DNA from: JBBQXY01 sp051004815
GTDB lineage: Bacteria; Chloroflexota; Ktedonobacteria; Ktedonobacterales; Ktedonobacteraceae
Assembly (NCBI GenBank): GCA_051004815.1
Contig: JBPCJY010000101.1
Span: 1-33,122 of the forward strand
Direction: 5' to 3'
DNA: 33,122 nucleotides
In this document: positions 7,366 to 15,231 of the stretch, one piece after another
How positions within the stretch are numbered: the first letter of the stretch is position 1
Layout: the number at the start of each line of letters is the position of its first letter
The notes under the pieces: generated by a model
Told to the model about the DNA's origin: nothing
The model's database searches: none
Seen by the model: the letters and a program-made list of their open reading frames with translations, nothing else
Position numbers and translations under genes: made by a program

Positions 7366-10300
7366 TTACAGGTTGCTGGTGATGAATATATCAACTTGCC
7401 TGAGAATACCGACGATATTATATGCCTCTTCATCTGGCAGAGGGCGAGCGACCTGGGTACTCAAGATTTGCAGCGCACGGCGGCAAATGCTCAGTTCACG
7501 AGGAAAGAGCTGCTCCACCTGTGTACGCACTGTCTCGCTCACAAGCATGCCCTTGTGCTGTATGCCGCGCTCAAGGATACAGGCGAGATGGAGCATTAAT
7601 CCGGCCAGCACCTCGATATCAAACGTTTCACCGACCTCTACTTCAATCAGCTCGATCATATGATCTATCAAGGGTATGGCGCGTGCGGGATTGAGGAAAA
7701 GGAGACGCTGGCTGAGTGTATGTGAAATCTCGCGCACAAGCTCAGTACGTTGTGTCAGTAGTGGCGTCCTCTCTTGTTTGGTGGAAGGGGGATAGTCAGG
7801 CGGAACAAGAGCGTCCATGGCGGTAGCAGAGGGTTGAAGCAGCGCAGGATCAATCAGTGTGCTGCCGAGCAGTGTACGCAGACGTGCAATGCCATCGCCA
7901 AAAAGAAAATCTGTCAGTGGGATAAAGGGGTAGGGCGCAAGATGCGGATTAATGGTGCCTACAATAGCTACCACTTGCCGATGCCCCACAAGGCGTTGGA
8001 CATCGGCCTCCGTTTTACCGGACAGGTTAATGTCCATGCAGATGATCTCAACCTTTTGCTGACGCAAGCCAGGCAGGTGTTCTTCGATCAACTCTGCTAT
8101 CTTCGTTGCGCTACCAAAGCCTGTTAAACAGACCGATAAAATGACACGAGCGATCTGGGAAGCGGCAAAATTTGTATCGGCAGGACGTACTCCATTAGTG
8201 AGCATGTCTTCCTGGACAAGTGTAAGATTGCCGACTTTCCCCGGCTCCTGTACCGGACGGAACAACGTGAGGCTTGCCGCTAATTGATCCACGGACATAT
8301 GCTTGGAACTTTGTGCTCGTCGCACGGCCTCAACCACCAGGGGAGCACTTACGCCCGACACTGCTCGTACCTGCACACCGGTCTGCCGCATCACGAGTTC
8401 ACCAATTGAGAGGAGCGAGGCAAAATCGACCAATAATAAGACGCCGCCGCCCTGGTCAGCCACACGGACCCATTGCTCAACCTGGCCCAACAATTCCTCT
8501 GGCGACTGTTCCAGCGTCAGCTCTATCCAACGCACAGAGTTCACTCCCACCAGTGTATTCGCCAGCTCTGCTAATCCGGGGGCAATGCCACGACCATGAG
8601 CTGCTACCACTATACCCACCGTGGACTGCTCACTATCCAACAAGGCATCAGCATTGGCGAAAAGCACGGCTAATACATCCACCTCACTCTCTGGCAGCGA
8701 TACATCCAGCATAGAACGAAGTTGCAACAACGCGATACGCGCCACTTCATATTCAATTGGATAGGTTTGCCGAACGAATTGAATCACTGGCTCAACAATC
8801 TTCCGTCCATGCGCCATGTGCTCCATCGTGCTGGTCAGGTGCATAGCCAACACTAATGCTAGCTTTTCGGGGAAGGTACGTGCCAACTGCTCTTCGGCAT
8901 ACTGCACAATGCGCCTGCTCACCACCGCGATCCGTTCATCGACGAGATGCGATGCCGTTCCCTCGGTTCCCTGTTTCTCCTGAGCAACCTCGTTGGCAAA
9001 GCGTTGAAAATAGTGCTGAATGTTCAGGTGTAAAAGCCGATTGATTTCATTTTCCGCCAGGCCGCTCCCACGCAACAGACTCAATTCAGCACTGATGTTA
9101 TCGTAGAGGTCCTGCGCCGAGTCTGGCAAACTATCGAGGCTCAGACCTGTGGGCGTAAAAATATGGGTGGCTTCCAAGAGATGCAATACCTGCTCTAATG
9201 CCCGATTCAGTTCAGCGGTGCGTAACAAGCCACGTCGCACATGATCCGGCAATATGCCCATGTGGACATTTAGCTCAACCAGGTTATTGGTGCGGAACTC
9301 GAGGTAGGCCCGTGCGCACGTCAATTGTACATCGGTACGTAGCTGCCCAATATTGCCGGGGCATTCATAGAGCATGAGTGCTCGCAATGCCTGTGGCGCG
9401 ACATGGATATGTGCGCCAATACTGCTACATTCGGTCGTGAAAAAGGCTCGTAGCAGTTCGTAGCGCTCCATCATGGTACGCTCATGCAGCCCTGGCAGCG
9501 TAATAGTCATGGGGATACGGCGGCGGAAGGTAGGCAATAGCGATACGTTGGGGTCTTCGGTGGTGGCTGCAAGCAATAGCAGCGAGGATTGCCGTTCCTT
9601 GACTTCACCTAAGCGTCGGAAACGCTCACGATCCATCAAGTAAAATAACATTTCCTGGCCCTCTGGCGGCAAGCGATGCACCTCGTCCAGGAAAAGAATA
9701 CCACGATTGGCCTGCTCCACCAGACCTTCGCGGTCGCGGTCGGCCCCCGTATATGCTCCGCGCACCACACCAAAGAGATGCGCCATGAGCAATTGTGGAT
9801 TACCAGCATAATCAGCACAGTTGAAACTGATAAAGGGTGCGTCGGCGGGAAGGGCATGCAATTCGAGGGCAAAGCTATGCATCAAACGGGCAAAGGTGGT
9901 TTTTCCGACGCCACTGGGGCCACACAGCAACGTATGCAGACCACGAGGTGGATAGAGCATAGCGGCTTTTGCTTGTTGAACAGCCACTTTCAGCCCCTCG
10001 CCCCCACCGATTAGCGTCTCAAAACTGGTGACTACCGCCCCCACATACACAGAGGCCGCGACAGCAGGAGGTTTACCTGGTTCTCGCGTAACTTGTAGCG
10101 GTATGGTTGTAGGTAAGAAGGTACGACTACCTTGTCCACCTTGCACACGTCCTCGTGACACATTATGCAAGTTGCCGTTGCCGTTGCCATTGCTTTCACT
10201 TAACGGTTCCGTGGCAGGCGTTTTGGCGACAAAAAGGACAGGGCGTCCGGGAATACGCTCAATTTTCCCCTCTTGAAATAAGAGATTGAGATCACGGCTC

Positions 10301-10440
10301 GCATTTGTTCGATCTACATCAGCAAAGTGTGCTACCTCTTCAGCACTGAAGCCCGCATGACGCCGCAAAGCACTACTTTGTGCAGGACGCTGTGTACACA
10401 ATGATCGTAACGCTTCCAGGATGCGGTCTTTGCGGAGCAA
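7366..10440 (-). CDS. LevR-like sigma-54 activator with PRD and PTS domains
   Basis: A 1024-residue regulator. Order from the TTG start: winged-helix-type N-terminus (about 1-70), an Asn/Gly linker near 85-90, an AAA+ sigma-54 activator domain (Walker A GPSGVGKT about 174-181, GAYTGA loop 228-233, Walker B GILFLDE about 247-253), PRD1 (His534, His541), a mannose-type EIIA-like domain (His615 in AAHGRG), a galactitol-type EIIB-like domain (Cys771 in CLTGFGSA) and PRD2 (His951). This is the LevR architecture; phosphorylation of these residues by the PTS tunes activity. GAYTGA is a tolerated variant of GAFTGA, the sigma-54 contact. TTG 10440 is chosen because AAGGAG lies seven bases before it; ATG 10506 lacks any ribosome site. 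The target is probably the adjacent PTS operon. Confidence 0.9.
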   Translation of the reverse strand: MLRKDRILEALRSLCTQRPAQSSALRRHAGFSAEEVAHFADVDRTNASRDLNLLFQEGKIERIPGRPVLFVAKTPATEPLSESNGNGNGNLHNVSRGRVQGGQGSRTFLPTTIPLQVTREPGKPPAVAASVYVGAVVTSFETLIGGGEGLKVAVQQAKAAMLYPPRGLHTLLCGPSGVGKTTFARLMHSFALELHALPADAPFISFNCADYAGNPQLLMAHLFGVVRGAYTGADRDREGLVEQANRGILFLDEVHRLPPEGQEMLFYLMDRERFRRLGEVKERQSSLLLLAATTEDPNVSLLPTFRRRIPMTITLPGLHERTMMERYELLRAFFTTECSSIGAHIHVAPQALRALMLYECPGNIGQLRTDVQLTCARAYLEFRTNNLVELNVHMGILPDHVRRGLLRTAELNRALEQVLHLLEATHIFTPTGLSLDSLPDSAQDLYDNISAELSLLRGSGLAENEINRLLHLNIQHYFQRFANEVAQEKQGTEGTASHLVDERIAVVSRRIVQYAEEQLARTFPEKLALVLAMHLTSTMEHMAHGRKIVEPVIQFVRQTYPIEYEVARIALLQLRSMLDVSLPESEVDVLAVLFANADALLDSEQSTVGIVVAAHGRGIAPGLAELANTLVGVNSVRWIELTLEQSPEELLGQVEQWVRVADQGGGVLLLVDFASLLSIGELVMRQTGVQVRAVSGVSAPLVVEAVRRAQSSKHMSVDQLAASLTLFRPVQEPGKVGNLTLVQEDMLTNGVRPADTNFAASQIARVILSVCLTGFGSATKIAELIEEHLPGLRQQKVEIICMDINLSGKTEADVQRLVGHRQVVAIVGTINPHLAPYPFIPLTDFLFGDGIARLRTLLGSTLIDPALLQPSATAMDALVPPDYPPSTKQERTPLLTQRTELVREISHTLSQRLLFLNPARAIPLIDHMIELIEVEVGETFDIEVLAGLMLHLACILERGIQHKGMLVSETVRTQVEQLFPRELSICRRALQILSTQVARPLPDEEAYNIVGILRQVDIFITSNL

Positions 10441-10447
10441 ACATTGA

Positions 10448-10453
10448 CTCCTT
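10448..10453 (-). promoter_or_regulatory. Ribosome binding site deciding the LevR-like start
   Basis: AAGGAG on the minus strand, seven bases before TTG 10440. It supports a non-ATG start 22 codons downstream of the first in-frame ATG (10506), which has no ribosome site. Confidence 0.6.
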
Positions 10454-10566
10454 CCAGGCAAGCTAACACAAAGTCTCCTGAATGCCAGTGTAGCATACTC
10501 AAGCATTAGAGACAAGAGACAAGAGAATTATGATATCATTTTGTACACCTAAAGTGGCGCATCAGC

Positions 10567-10595
10567 TTGACGTATAGGTGATCGTGTAGCGTAAT
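10567..10595 (+). promoter_or_regulatory. Candidate promoter of the LLM oxidoreductase gene
   Basis: TTGACG (10567-10572), a 17-base spacer and CGTAAT (10590-10595). The -10 is imperfect. Transcription from about 10602 would exclude the ATG at 10596 and favour the start at 10656. Confidence 0.4.
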
Positions 10596-10655
10596 ATGAG
10601 AAGAGCAACGTATCTCCTCCTTTTGATGATTATAGAGAAAGCGAGTTCACTAGCG

Positions 10656-11612
10656 ATGGCATTACAATACGGCTTGATTGTGCCGCAGGGCTGGCGTATG
10701 GATCTGGTTGGTATCAGCGATCCTGTAGAGGCGTATGAGACGATGACACGCGTGGCCCAGGAAGCCGAGCAGACGGGTTTCGACTCGATCTGGCTTTTTG
10801 ACCATTTTCATACTGTGCCAACGCCGACGCAAGAAGTAACATTTGAATGTTGGAGCAGTACAGCGGCTCTGGCTCGTGACACAAAACGGGTTCGTATTGG
10901 GCAAATGGTGACTTGCAATGGGTATCGCAATCCGGCCTTGATGGCAAAAATGGCGAGCACCGTTGATGTACTCTCCCATGGACGCCTGGATTTTGGCATA
11001 GGGGCTGGCTGGTATGAGCACGAGTATCGCGCTTTCGGCTATGACTTTCCCGATGGCCCTACGCGCTTGCGCTATTTACGCGAGGCGATACAGGTCATTA
11101 TGGCTATGTGGACACAGAATGAGGCCGTTTACGAAGGCAAATATTACCACATCAATGGTGCCATTAACCAGCCTAAAGGTGTGCAGAAGCCCCACATTCC
11201 GCTGCTCATCGGCGGCGGCGGTGAAAAGGTAACGCTCAAACTGGTAGCGCAGTATGGCGATGCCTGCAATATTGGCCACCTGGATAATGAAGGTGTGATG
11301 CACAAATTCGCTATCCTCAAGCAGCACTGTGAAGCAGTGGGAAGGGATTATACTAGTATCAAGCGCACGGTCATGTTTAATTGCGCTATCGCGCAAACCG
11401 ATGAAGAGGCTATGGCGAAAACCGCTCCATTCGCTCGCAACATACCTTCAGGACGTATACGCGAACAGGCATTGGTGGGTTCACCGGCGACTATTCGCCA
11501 GCGTTTAGCTGAGATCGAGCAAACAGGTGCGCAGGAAGTTATTATCTATATGCCGGACGCTAAAGATTTAGCATCCGTCCGCATGTTCGCCCAGGAATGC
11601 ATACAGCATTAA
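10656..11612 (+). CDS. LLM class (F420-type) oxidoreductase
   Basis: A 318-residue TIM-barrel flavin- or F420-dependent oxidoreductase of the bacterial luciferase-like superfamily. Characteristic stretches are FDSIWLFDHFHTVP, RVRIGQMVTCNGYRNPALMAKMASTVDVLS (in parts), the barrel motif GRLDFGIGAGW, and IPLLIGGGGEK near the C-terminal half. The overall pattern resembles the subgroup usually annotated F420-dependent; the cofactor is inferred, not seen. The substrate is unknown. The start at ATG 10656 (MALQYGL) matches where family members begin; two upstream ATGs in frame lack ribosome sites. The small membrane protein follows 23 bases later and is probably co-transcribed. Confidence 0.88.
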   Translation: MALQYGLIVPQGWRMDLVGISDPVEAYETMTRVAQEAEQTGFDSIWLFDHFHTVPTPTQEVTFECWSSTAALARDTKRVRIGQMVTCNGYRNPALMAKMASTVDVLSHGRLDFGIGAGWYEHEYRAFGYDFPDGPTRLRYLREAIQVIMAMWTQNEAVYEGKYYHINGAINQPKGVQKPHIPLLIGGGGEKVTLKLVAQYGDACNIGHLDNEGVMHKFAILKQHCEAVGRDYTSIKRTVMFNCAIAQTDEEAMAKTAPFARNIPSGRIREQALVGSPATIRQRLAEIEQTGAQEVIIYMPDAKDLASVRMFAQECIQH

Positions 11613-11635
11613 GTAGCGTTGCAAGGAGGCTACAC

Positions 11636-11824
11636 ATGGTACGTCGTGGTACAGGGATATACCGGGTCCTCTTTATTATCTCGTTCTTAATCGCTCTGGT
11701 ACTCGTTTTCTTTAGTTTATCCTTCAATACAACCGCTAGTATCGCGCTGCTCATCATCAGCTTGTTCTTTTTCGTGATAGCATTCTCCTATTTCCATCTC
11801 AGCGGTCAGGAAAACAGGAGTTGA
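11636..11824 (+). CDS. Small two-segment membrane protein
   Basis: A 62-residue protein with two hydrophobic segments (about residues 10-29 and 32-54) and a short charged tail ending SGQENRS. AAGGAGG at 11623-11629 lies six bases before ATG 11636, strong evidence that it is translated. A longer reading from 11597 would start inside the preceding gene. I recognise no family. Position suggests an operon with the LLM oxidoreductase, possibly as a membrane anchor or an unrelated small protein. Confidence 0.7.
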   Translation: MVRRGTGIYRVLFIISFLIALVLVFFSLSFNTTASIALLIISLFFFVIAFSYFHLSGQENRS

Positions 11825-11883
11825 GCAAGGCTCTGTGTGTCATCACAATATCATGGTCAGCGTGAAGCAAAAGTCTCTTTTGG

Positions 11884-11912
11884 TTGAAATATCATAGGTG
11901 CTTTGCTATACT
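11884..11912 (+). promoter_or_regulatory. Promoter of the glutamine-synthetase-family gene
   Basis: TTGAAA (11884-11889), a 17-base spacer and TATACT (11907-11912) with an extended TGC (TGCTATACT at 11904-11912). It would start transcription near 11919 and leave a leader of about 100 bases. Confidence 0.7.
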
Positions 11913-12015
11913 GAGCAGGAGATATTGCAAGGTCAGCAGATGATACTTTCTTCATCCTCGCCATGTATGATGGGATTACATCGGGAGAATATTTACATTA
12001 GGAGTGTGTTTCCAT

Positions 12016-13377
12016 ATGAATGCTCAGGATGTTGTGCAGCAGGCACGTAATGCCAATCTACGATTAGTGCGTTTTTTATATTGCGATAATGGAGGGATTA
12101 TTCGCGGTAAAGCCACCCATGCCTCGAAGTTAGCTACGCGCATAAACGAAGGTATCGGACAGACGCTGGCTATGCAGGCATTTACCGGGGTTGAGTCGCT
12201 TGCCGCGGTCGAAGGAATGGGGCCGATAGGAGAATTCCGTCTTATCCCTGATCCACAGACGTTCGTAACGTTGCCGTATGTACCCAGCACTGGCAGCATG
12301 ATGTGCGATATGGTGCGCACTGATGGGACGCCGTGGGAAGCGTGTCCACGCACATTTCTTAAACGTATGATTGCCCGGTTGGCGGAGCACGGTATGCGTG
12401 CGGATGCTGCCGTCGAACACGAGTTTTACCTGGCGCGTGAAGAAGGCGACAAATACGTTCCAGCCGATAATAGTCTTTGTTATAGTAGTCGTGGGCTGGA
12501 TGACGAGGCAGAGGTCGTTGATGCTATTTTGGCAGCGCTGGAAGCGGAAGGGGTCTCCATTGAGCTATTTCATACAGAACTGGGGCCAGCTCAGCAAGAA
12601 CTTTCCATTCATCACGCGGATGTTCTGCGTGCAGCAGACAATGTCTGTCTTGTACGCGAGACGGTGCGCGGTGTCACACGAGCGTTCAATCTTCTCGCCA
12701 CCTTTGCTCCTAAACCCTTCCTCGACCAGGCAGGTAGTGGTGCCCACATTCATGTGAGTCTATGGGATACCGAGCATGGCACACAGTCGAGCAAAAACCT
12801 CTTTTATGATGTCAACGAGCGCGGAGGGCTAAGCCCACTTGGCAAACACTTCATTGGAGGTGTCTTGCGCCATATTCGCGGGCTAGTGGCTATTACCTGT
12901 GGCAGTCCCAATTCATACCGCCGCTTACTCCCACATTATTGGAGTTCAGCTTATGACACGTATGGCTTCGATAATCGCGAAGGCGCCATACGCATCCCCT
13001 CAGCTTTCTGGGGCCGCGAGGCAGATACCATCAATCTGGAGCTTAAATGTGCCGACCACAGTGGCAACCCCTATCTGTCGATGGGAGCATTGCTAGCAGC
13101 AGGTTTGGACGGCATCGAGAACGCTATCGATCCAGGGGAAGCACAAGAGATTGACCCAGGAAATTACAGTGACGAGGAGCGTGAAAAACGCGGTATCCAT
13201 CGCTTGCCCACCTCACTGGACGAAGCCCTTGACGCGCTTGAACGTGACCAGGTGCTACTTGAAGCCATGGGACCGTTATTGGCTAACTCGTATATAGCAG
13301 TCAAGCGCGATGAGTCGGCCTTCTTCAAAGATAAGTCAGCCGACGAAGAGACGCGTCAACACTTCTATAAGTATTAG
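12016..13377 (+). CDS. Glutamine synthetase family protein
   Basis: A 453-residue member of the glutamine synthetase superfamily, an ATP-dependent ligase joining ammonia or an amine to a gamma-carboxyl. Visible motifs are the metal-binding VEHEFYL (about 134-139), the GSGAHIHVS catalytic-core segment (about 235-245), NREGAIRIP and HSGNPYLSMGALLAAG. Features match short GlnA-like paralogues, including gamma-glutamyl-amide or polyamine ligases, rather than the regulated housekeeping GlnA; I see no clear adenylylation-site tyrosine motif. The true amine substrate is unknown. ATG 12016 follows GGAG by 11 bases; the GTG at 12004 overlaps that site. A 31-bp-arm hairpin begins directly after the stop codon. 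Confidence 0.9.
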   Translation: MNAQDVVQQARNANLRLVRFLYCDNGGIIRGKATHASKLATRINEGIGQTLAMQAFTGVESLAAVEGMGPIGEFRLIPDPQTFVTLPYVPSTGSMMCDMVRTDGTPWEACPRTFLKRMIARLAEHGMRADAAVEHEFYLAREEGDKYVPADNSLCYSSRGLDDEAEVVDAILAALEAEGVSIELFHTELGPAQQELSIHHADVLRAADNVCLVRETVRGVTRAFNLLATFAPKPFLDQAGSGAHIHVSLWDTEHGTQSSKNLFYDVNERGGLSPLGKHFIGGVLRHIRGLVAITCGSPNSYRRLLPHYWSSAYDTYGFDNREGAIRIPSAFWGREADTINLELKCADHSGNPYLSMGALLAAGLDGIENAIDPGEAQEIDPGNYSDEEREKRGIHRLPTSLDEALDALERDQVLLEAMGPLLANSYIAVKRDESAFFKDKSADEETRQHFYKY

Positions 13378-13378
13378 G

Positions 13379-13444
13379 GTAATAAATCGTGGGCAAGTTG
13401 TTTTCCTGGCTTGCCAGGAAAACAACTTGCCCACGATTTATTAC
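13379..13444. terminator. Perfect 31-bp hairpin between convergent genes
   Basis: Bases 13379-13409 and 13414-13444 are perfect reverse complements of 31 bases around the four-base loop CTTG. It begins one base after the glutamine-synthetase-family stop codon and ends 15 bases before the YtxH gene stop, so it most likely serves as a bidirectional terminator. A perfect stem this long is unusual. Confidence 0.85.
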
Positions 13445-13459
13445 TAAACCAGGTAAGTT

Positions 13460-13834
13460 TTAGCTGTTCTGCCTTACCGAATTCGTTGTGTTCTGTTTGG
13501 CAGAGGTCGCGGCCTGCTTGGTGGTGTCGGCAACGTCCTGGCTCGTCTGCTTGACAGAAGTACCTGCCTGCTGGGCGAGGCTTCCAAGCGTGTTACCAGT
13601 ATCTTTCACCTTACTGGCAGCCTGTTGGGCATAGCCTTTGAGGTCACCGCTCGTCTGAGCGACGCGATCAGAGACCTGCTGCATATATTGATTCATCTGC
13701 TCGTTCTCTGGCAAATAGCCGCGGAATTCCTGGAAACGCTCGCTCAACATGCGGCGCATCTCTTCGCCCTTCATCGGGGCAACAACCAGACCAATACCAA
13801 CTCCAACAAGAACGCCTTTAACGAAGCTATTCAT
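13460..13834 (-). CDS. YtxH domain-containing protein
   Basis: A 124-residue protein of the YtxH type. It starts with a short glycine- and valine-rich hydrophobic segment (VKGVLVGVGIGLVVAPMKG, about residues 4-22), followed by a basic MRRMLSERFQEF region. The rest is a long helical, Ala/Gln/Thr/Ser-rich tail with repeated QTS, QDVAD and QAATS-like units, resembling LEA-type or apolipoprotein-like helices. Members are often linked to stress or the envelope, but no reaction is known. ATG 13834 follows AAAGGATG, a good ribosome site. Confidence 0.8.
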   Translation of the reverse strand: MNSFVKGVLVGVGIGLVVAPMKGEEMRRMLSERFQEFRGYLPENEQMNQYMQQVSDRVAQTSGDLKGYAQQAASKVKDTGNTLGSLAQQAGTSVKQTSQDVADTTKQAATSAKQNTTNSVRQNS

Positions 13835-13910
13835 TTTCTACATCCTTTCCTATCTCAGTCAGTTTAGCGTCACATCCTTTTTAGAGGGAGTTCCACTTTT
13901 GCCGAACTTG

Positions 13911-13947
13911 ACGTATAACCATTACTTTAGAAGACACGTATAACCAT
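13911..13947. repeat. Two direct 12-base repeats upstream of the YtxH gene
   Basis: ACGTATAACCAT occurs at 13911-13922 and again at 13936-13947, starts 25 bases apart. They lie 77 to 113 bases upstream of the YtxH start. On the minus strand each contains TTATAC, a -10-like string. They could be a regulator-binding pair or alternative promoters. Confidence 0.35.
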
Positions 13948-13976
13948 AGCAATGAGTTTCATATTGACGAAGATGC

Positions 13977-15068
13977 CTATAGCATTAAAAGCATTTCCAT
14001 ATAGCCGACGAGAGCGGTATACGGCCCTACAAATGGCAGTGCTTTCACTAGCTCCTGTAGTTGTGTTAAAGAAAATCCTTTCTGCTGCAAGCTGAGTAGC
14101 CATTGCCTGGCTCGCTGCACACGAAGCTGATCTTCGGTATTCATAGGTTGGCCTGTACGGCCGCGCCCATAATTGTAGCGACGTAATAAATCAGGGTCAC
14201 GCAGATAGGCGCGTAATAGCGGGAGCAAAACAAGGCTCAAAGCTCCTTCACTCACTTGTCCTCGTAAATAGGCTGCCAGTACCGCTTCATCTACAGCAGA
14301 AGCTTTGCTCATCTCTTGCCATACGTGCATTTGTTTTTCAAGGGTAGAGCGGGAAGGATGAAGCAGTTCTCCTTGTTTCCCCAGGCTTACCTGCTGCAAT
14401 TGACTGCTCAGTGTTGCTCCATAGCCCAGGCGTCCGACCCAACCTTCGCGTGAGGGCGTCCACGCGCCACTGTTCTGCCATACCAGGGTTGTAGCACGAG
14501 TGACAGGCCAACGCAACCAGATGCGTGGAGGCGCGAGCAGAGGGTCTACAAACAGTATCTCATGAGCAAAAGTGAGAATCGCTTCTATAAAAGCTTCTTG
14601 CTTCTCACGCCGATTGTTCCCAATAATCCAAATATCCAGAATATGCGCGTTGCGATACGCCGAATGGCGATGCTGCCACTCCTCCGCATCCAGGGGCGCA
14701 CATTGAAACTCAATGGCCCAACGCGTGCCGTCCGCATGCGCCACAAAGACATCGGCGATACGGTTTGGCTCAGGCAGTCTTTCTTCCAGCGTCACCAGAG
14801 CAGCGGGGAATTGTGTACGCAGCCAGCGGGAAAGCACAATTTTCCCCGTGATATGACGCACCGATTCGGTCTCGGTACTCCAGGCGCATTCGCCCCTTTG
14901 ATGAGCAAAATGCAGTTGTGTGCGTTTCTCTGGCCCACCCCGCACATGCAGAATGCCGCGACAATTCGGGCAATAGAGCGAATGCTCACGCGACCAGCAC
15001 AGCAACTGTTCCAACGGAGTATCGTCAGCGACAACAGAACGCCCATTCGGGCCATATGCAACCAGCAT
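13977..15068 (-). CDS. CoiA-like competence/nuclease family protein
   Basis: A 363-residue protein resembling CoiA, which in Firmicutes is needed for processing of imported DNA during transformation. N-terminal Cys33 and Cys36 (CPNC) with a downstream LHFAHQRGEC segment suggest a zinc site. Asp106 (RIADVFV) and Glu120/Gln122 (WAIEFQ) match the restriction-endonuclease-like core, a PD-(D/E)xK variant with Gln in the Lys position. The C-terminal half is helical and unassigned. A role in DNA uptake here is inferred; no other competence genes are nearby. ATG 15068 follows AAGGATG. An extended -10 lies about 40 bases upstream. Confidence 0.75.
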   Translation of the reverse strand: MLVAYGPNGRSVVADDTPLEQLLCWSREHSLYCPNCRGILHVRGGPEKRTQLHFAHQRGECAWSTETESVRHITGKIVLSRWLRTQFPAALVTLEERLPEPNRIADVFVAHADGTRWAIEFQCAPLDAEEWQHRHSAYRNAHILDIWIIGNNRREKQEAFIEAILTFAHEILFVDPLLAPPRIWLRWPVTRATTLVWQNSGAWTPSREGWVGRLGYGATLSSQLQQVSLGKQGELLHPSRSTLEKQMHVWQEMSKASAVDEAVLAAYLRGQVSEGALSLVLLPLLRAYLRDPDLLRRYNYGRGRTGQPMNTEDQLRVQRARQWLLSLQQKGFSLTQLQELVKALPFVGPYTALVGYMEMLLML

Positions 15069-15105
15069 TGTAGCATCCTTGCGGGATATGTGAACGCCTG
15101 TACAA

Positions 15106-15114
15106 AGTATATCA
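15106..15114 (-). promoter_or_regulatory. Extended -10 of the CoiA-like gene
   Basis: The minus strand reads TGATATACT, an extended -10 ending about 38 bases before ATG 15068. No good -35 was seen. Confidence 0.4.
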
Positions 15115-15159
15115 CCTGCACTAGCGTTTACTGCCTTTTGTTCTTTCGTAGCAATGGCG

Positions 15160-15165
15160 TATAAT
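15160..15165 (+). promoter_or_regulatory. -10 element of the amidohydrolase gene
   Basis: A perfect TATAAT with TTTGTT 17 bases upstream; transcription would start near 15172, about 60 bases before ATG 15232. It lies back to back with the CoiA-like promoter. Confidence 0.45.
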
Positions 15166-15231
15166 TATGGTGTAATAACAAAAGTGCAATAATATTCAGC
15201 ACACAACCGATAGTGTGGTAAAGGAACGTGC

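Noticed and set aside
10170..10196. Short tandem repeat near TTGCCG units
   Set aside because: It lies in the coding sequence of the LevR-like protein and merely encodes its Asn/Gly linker.
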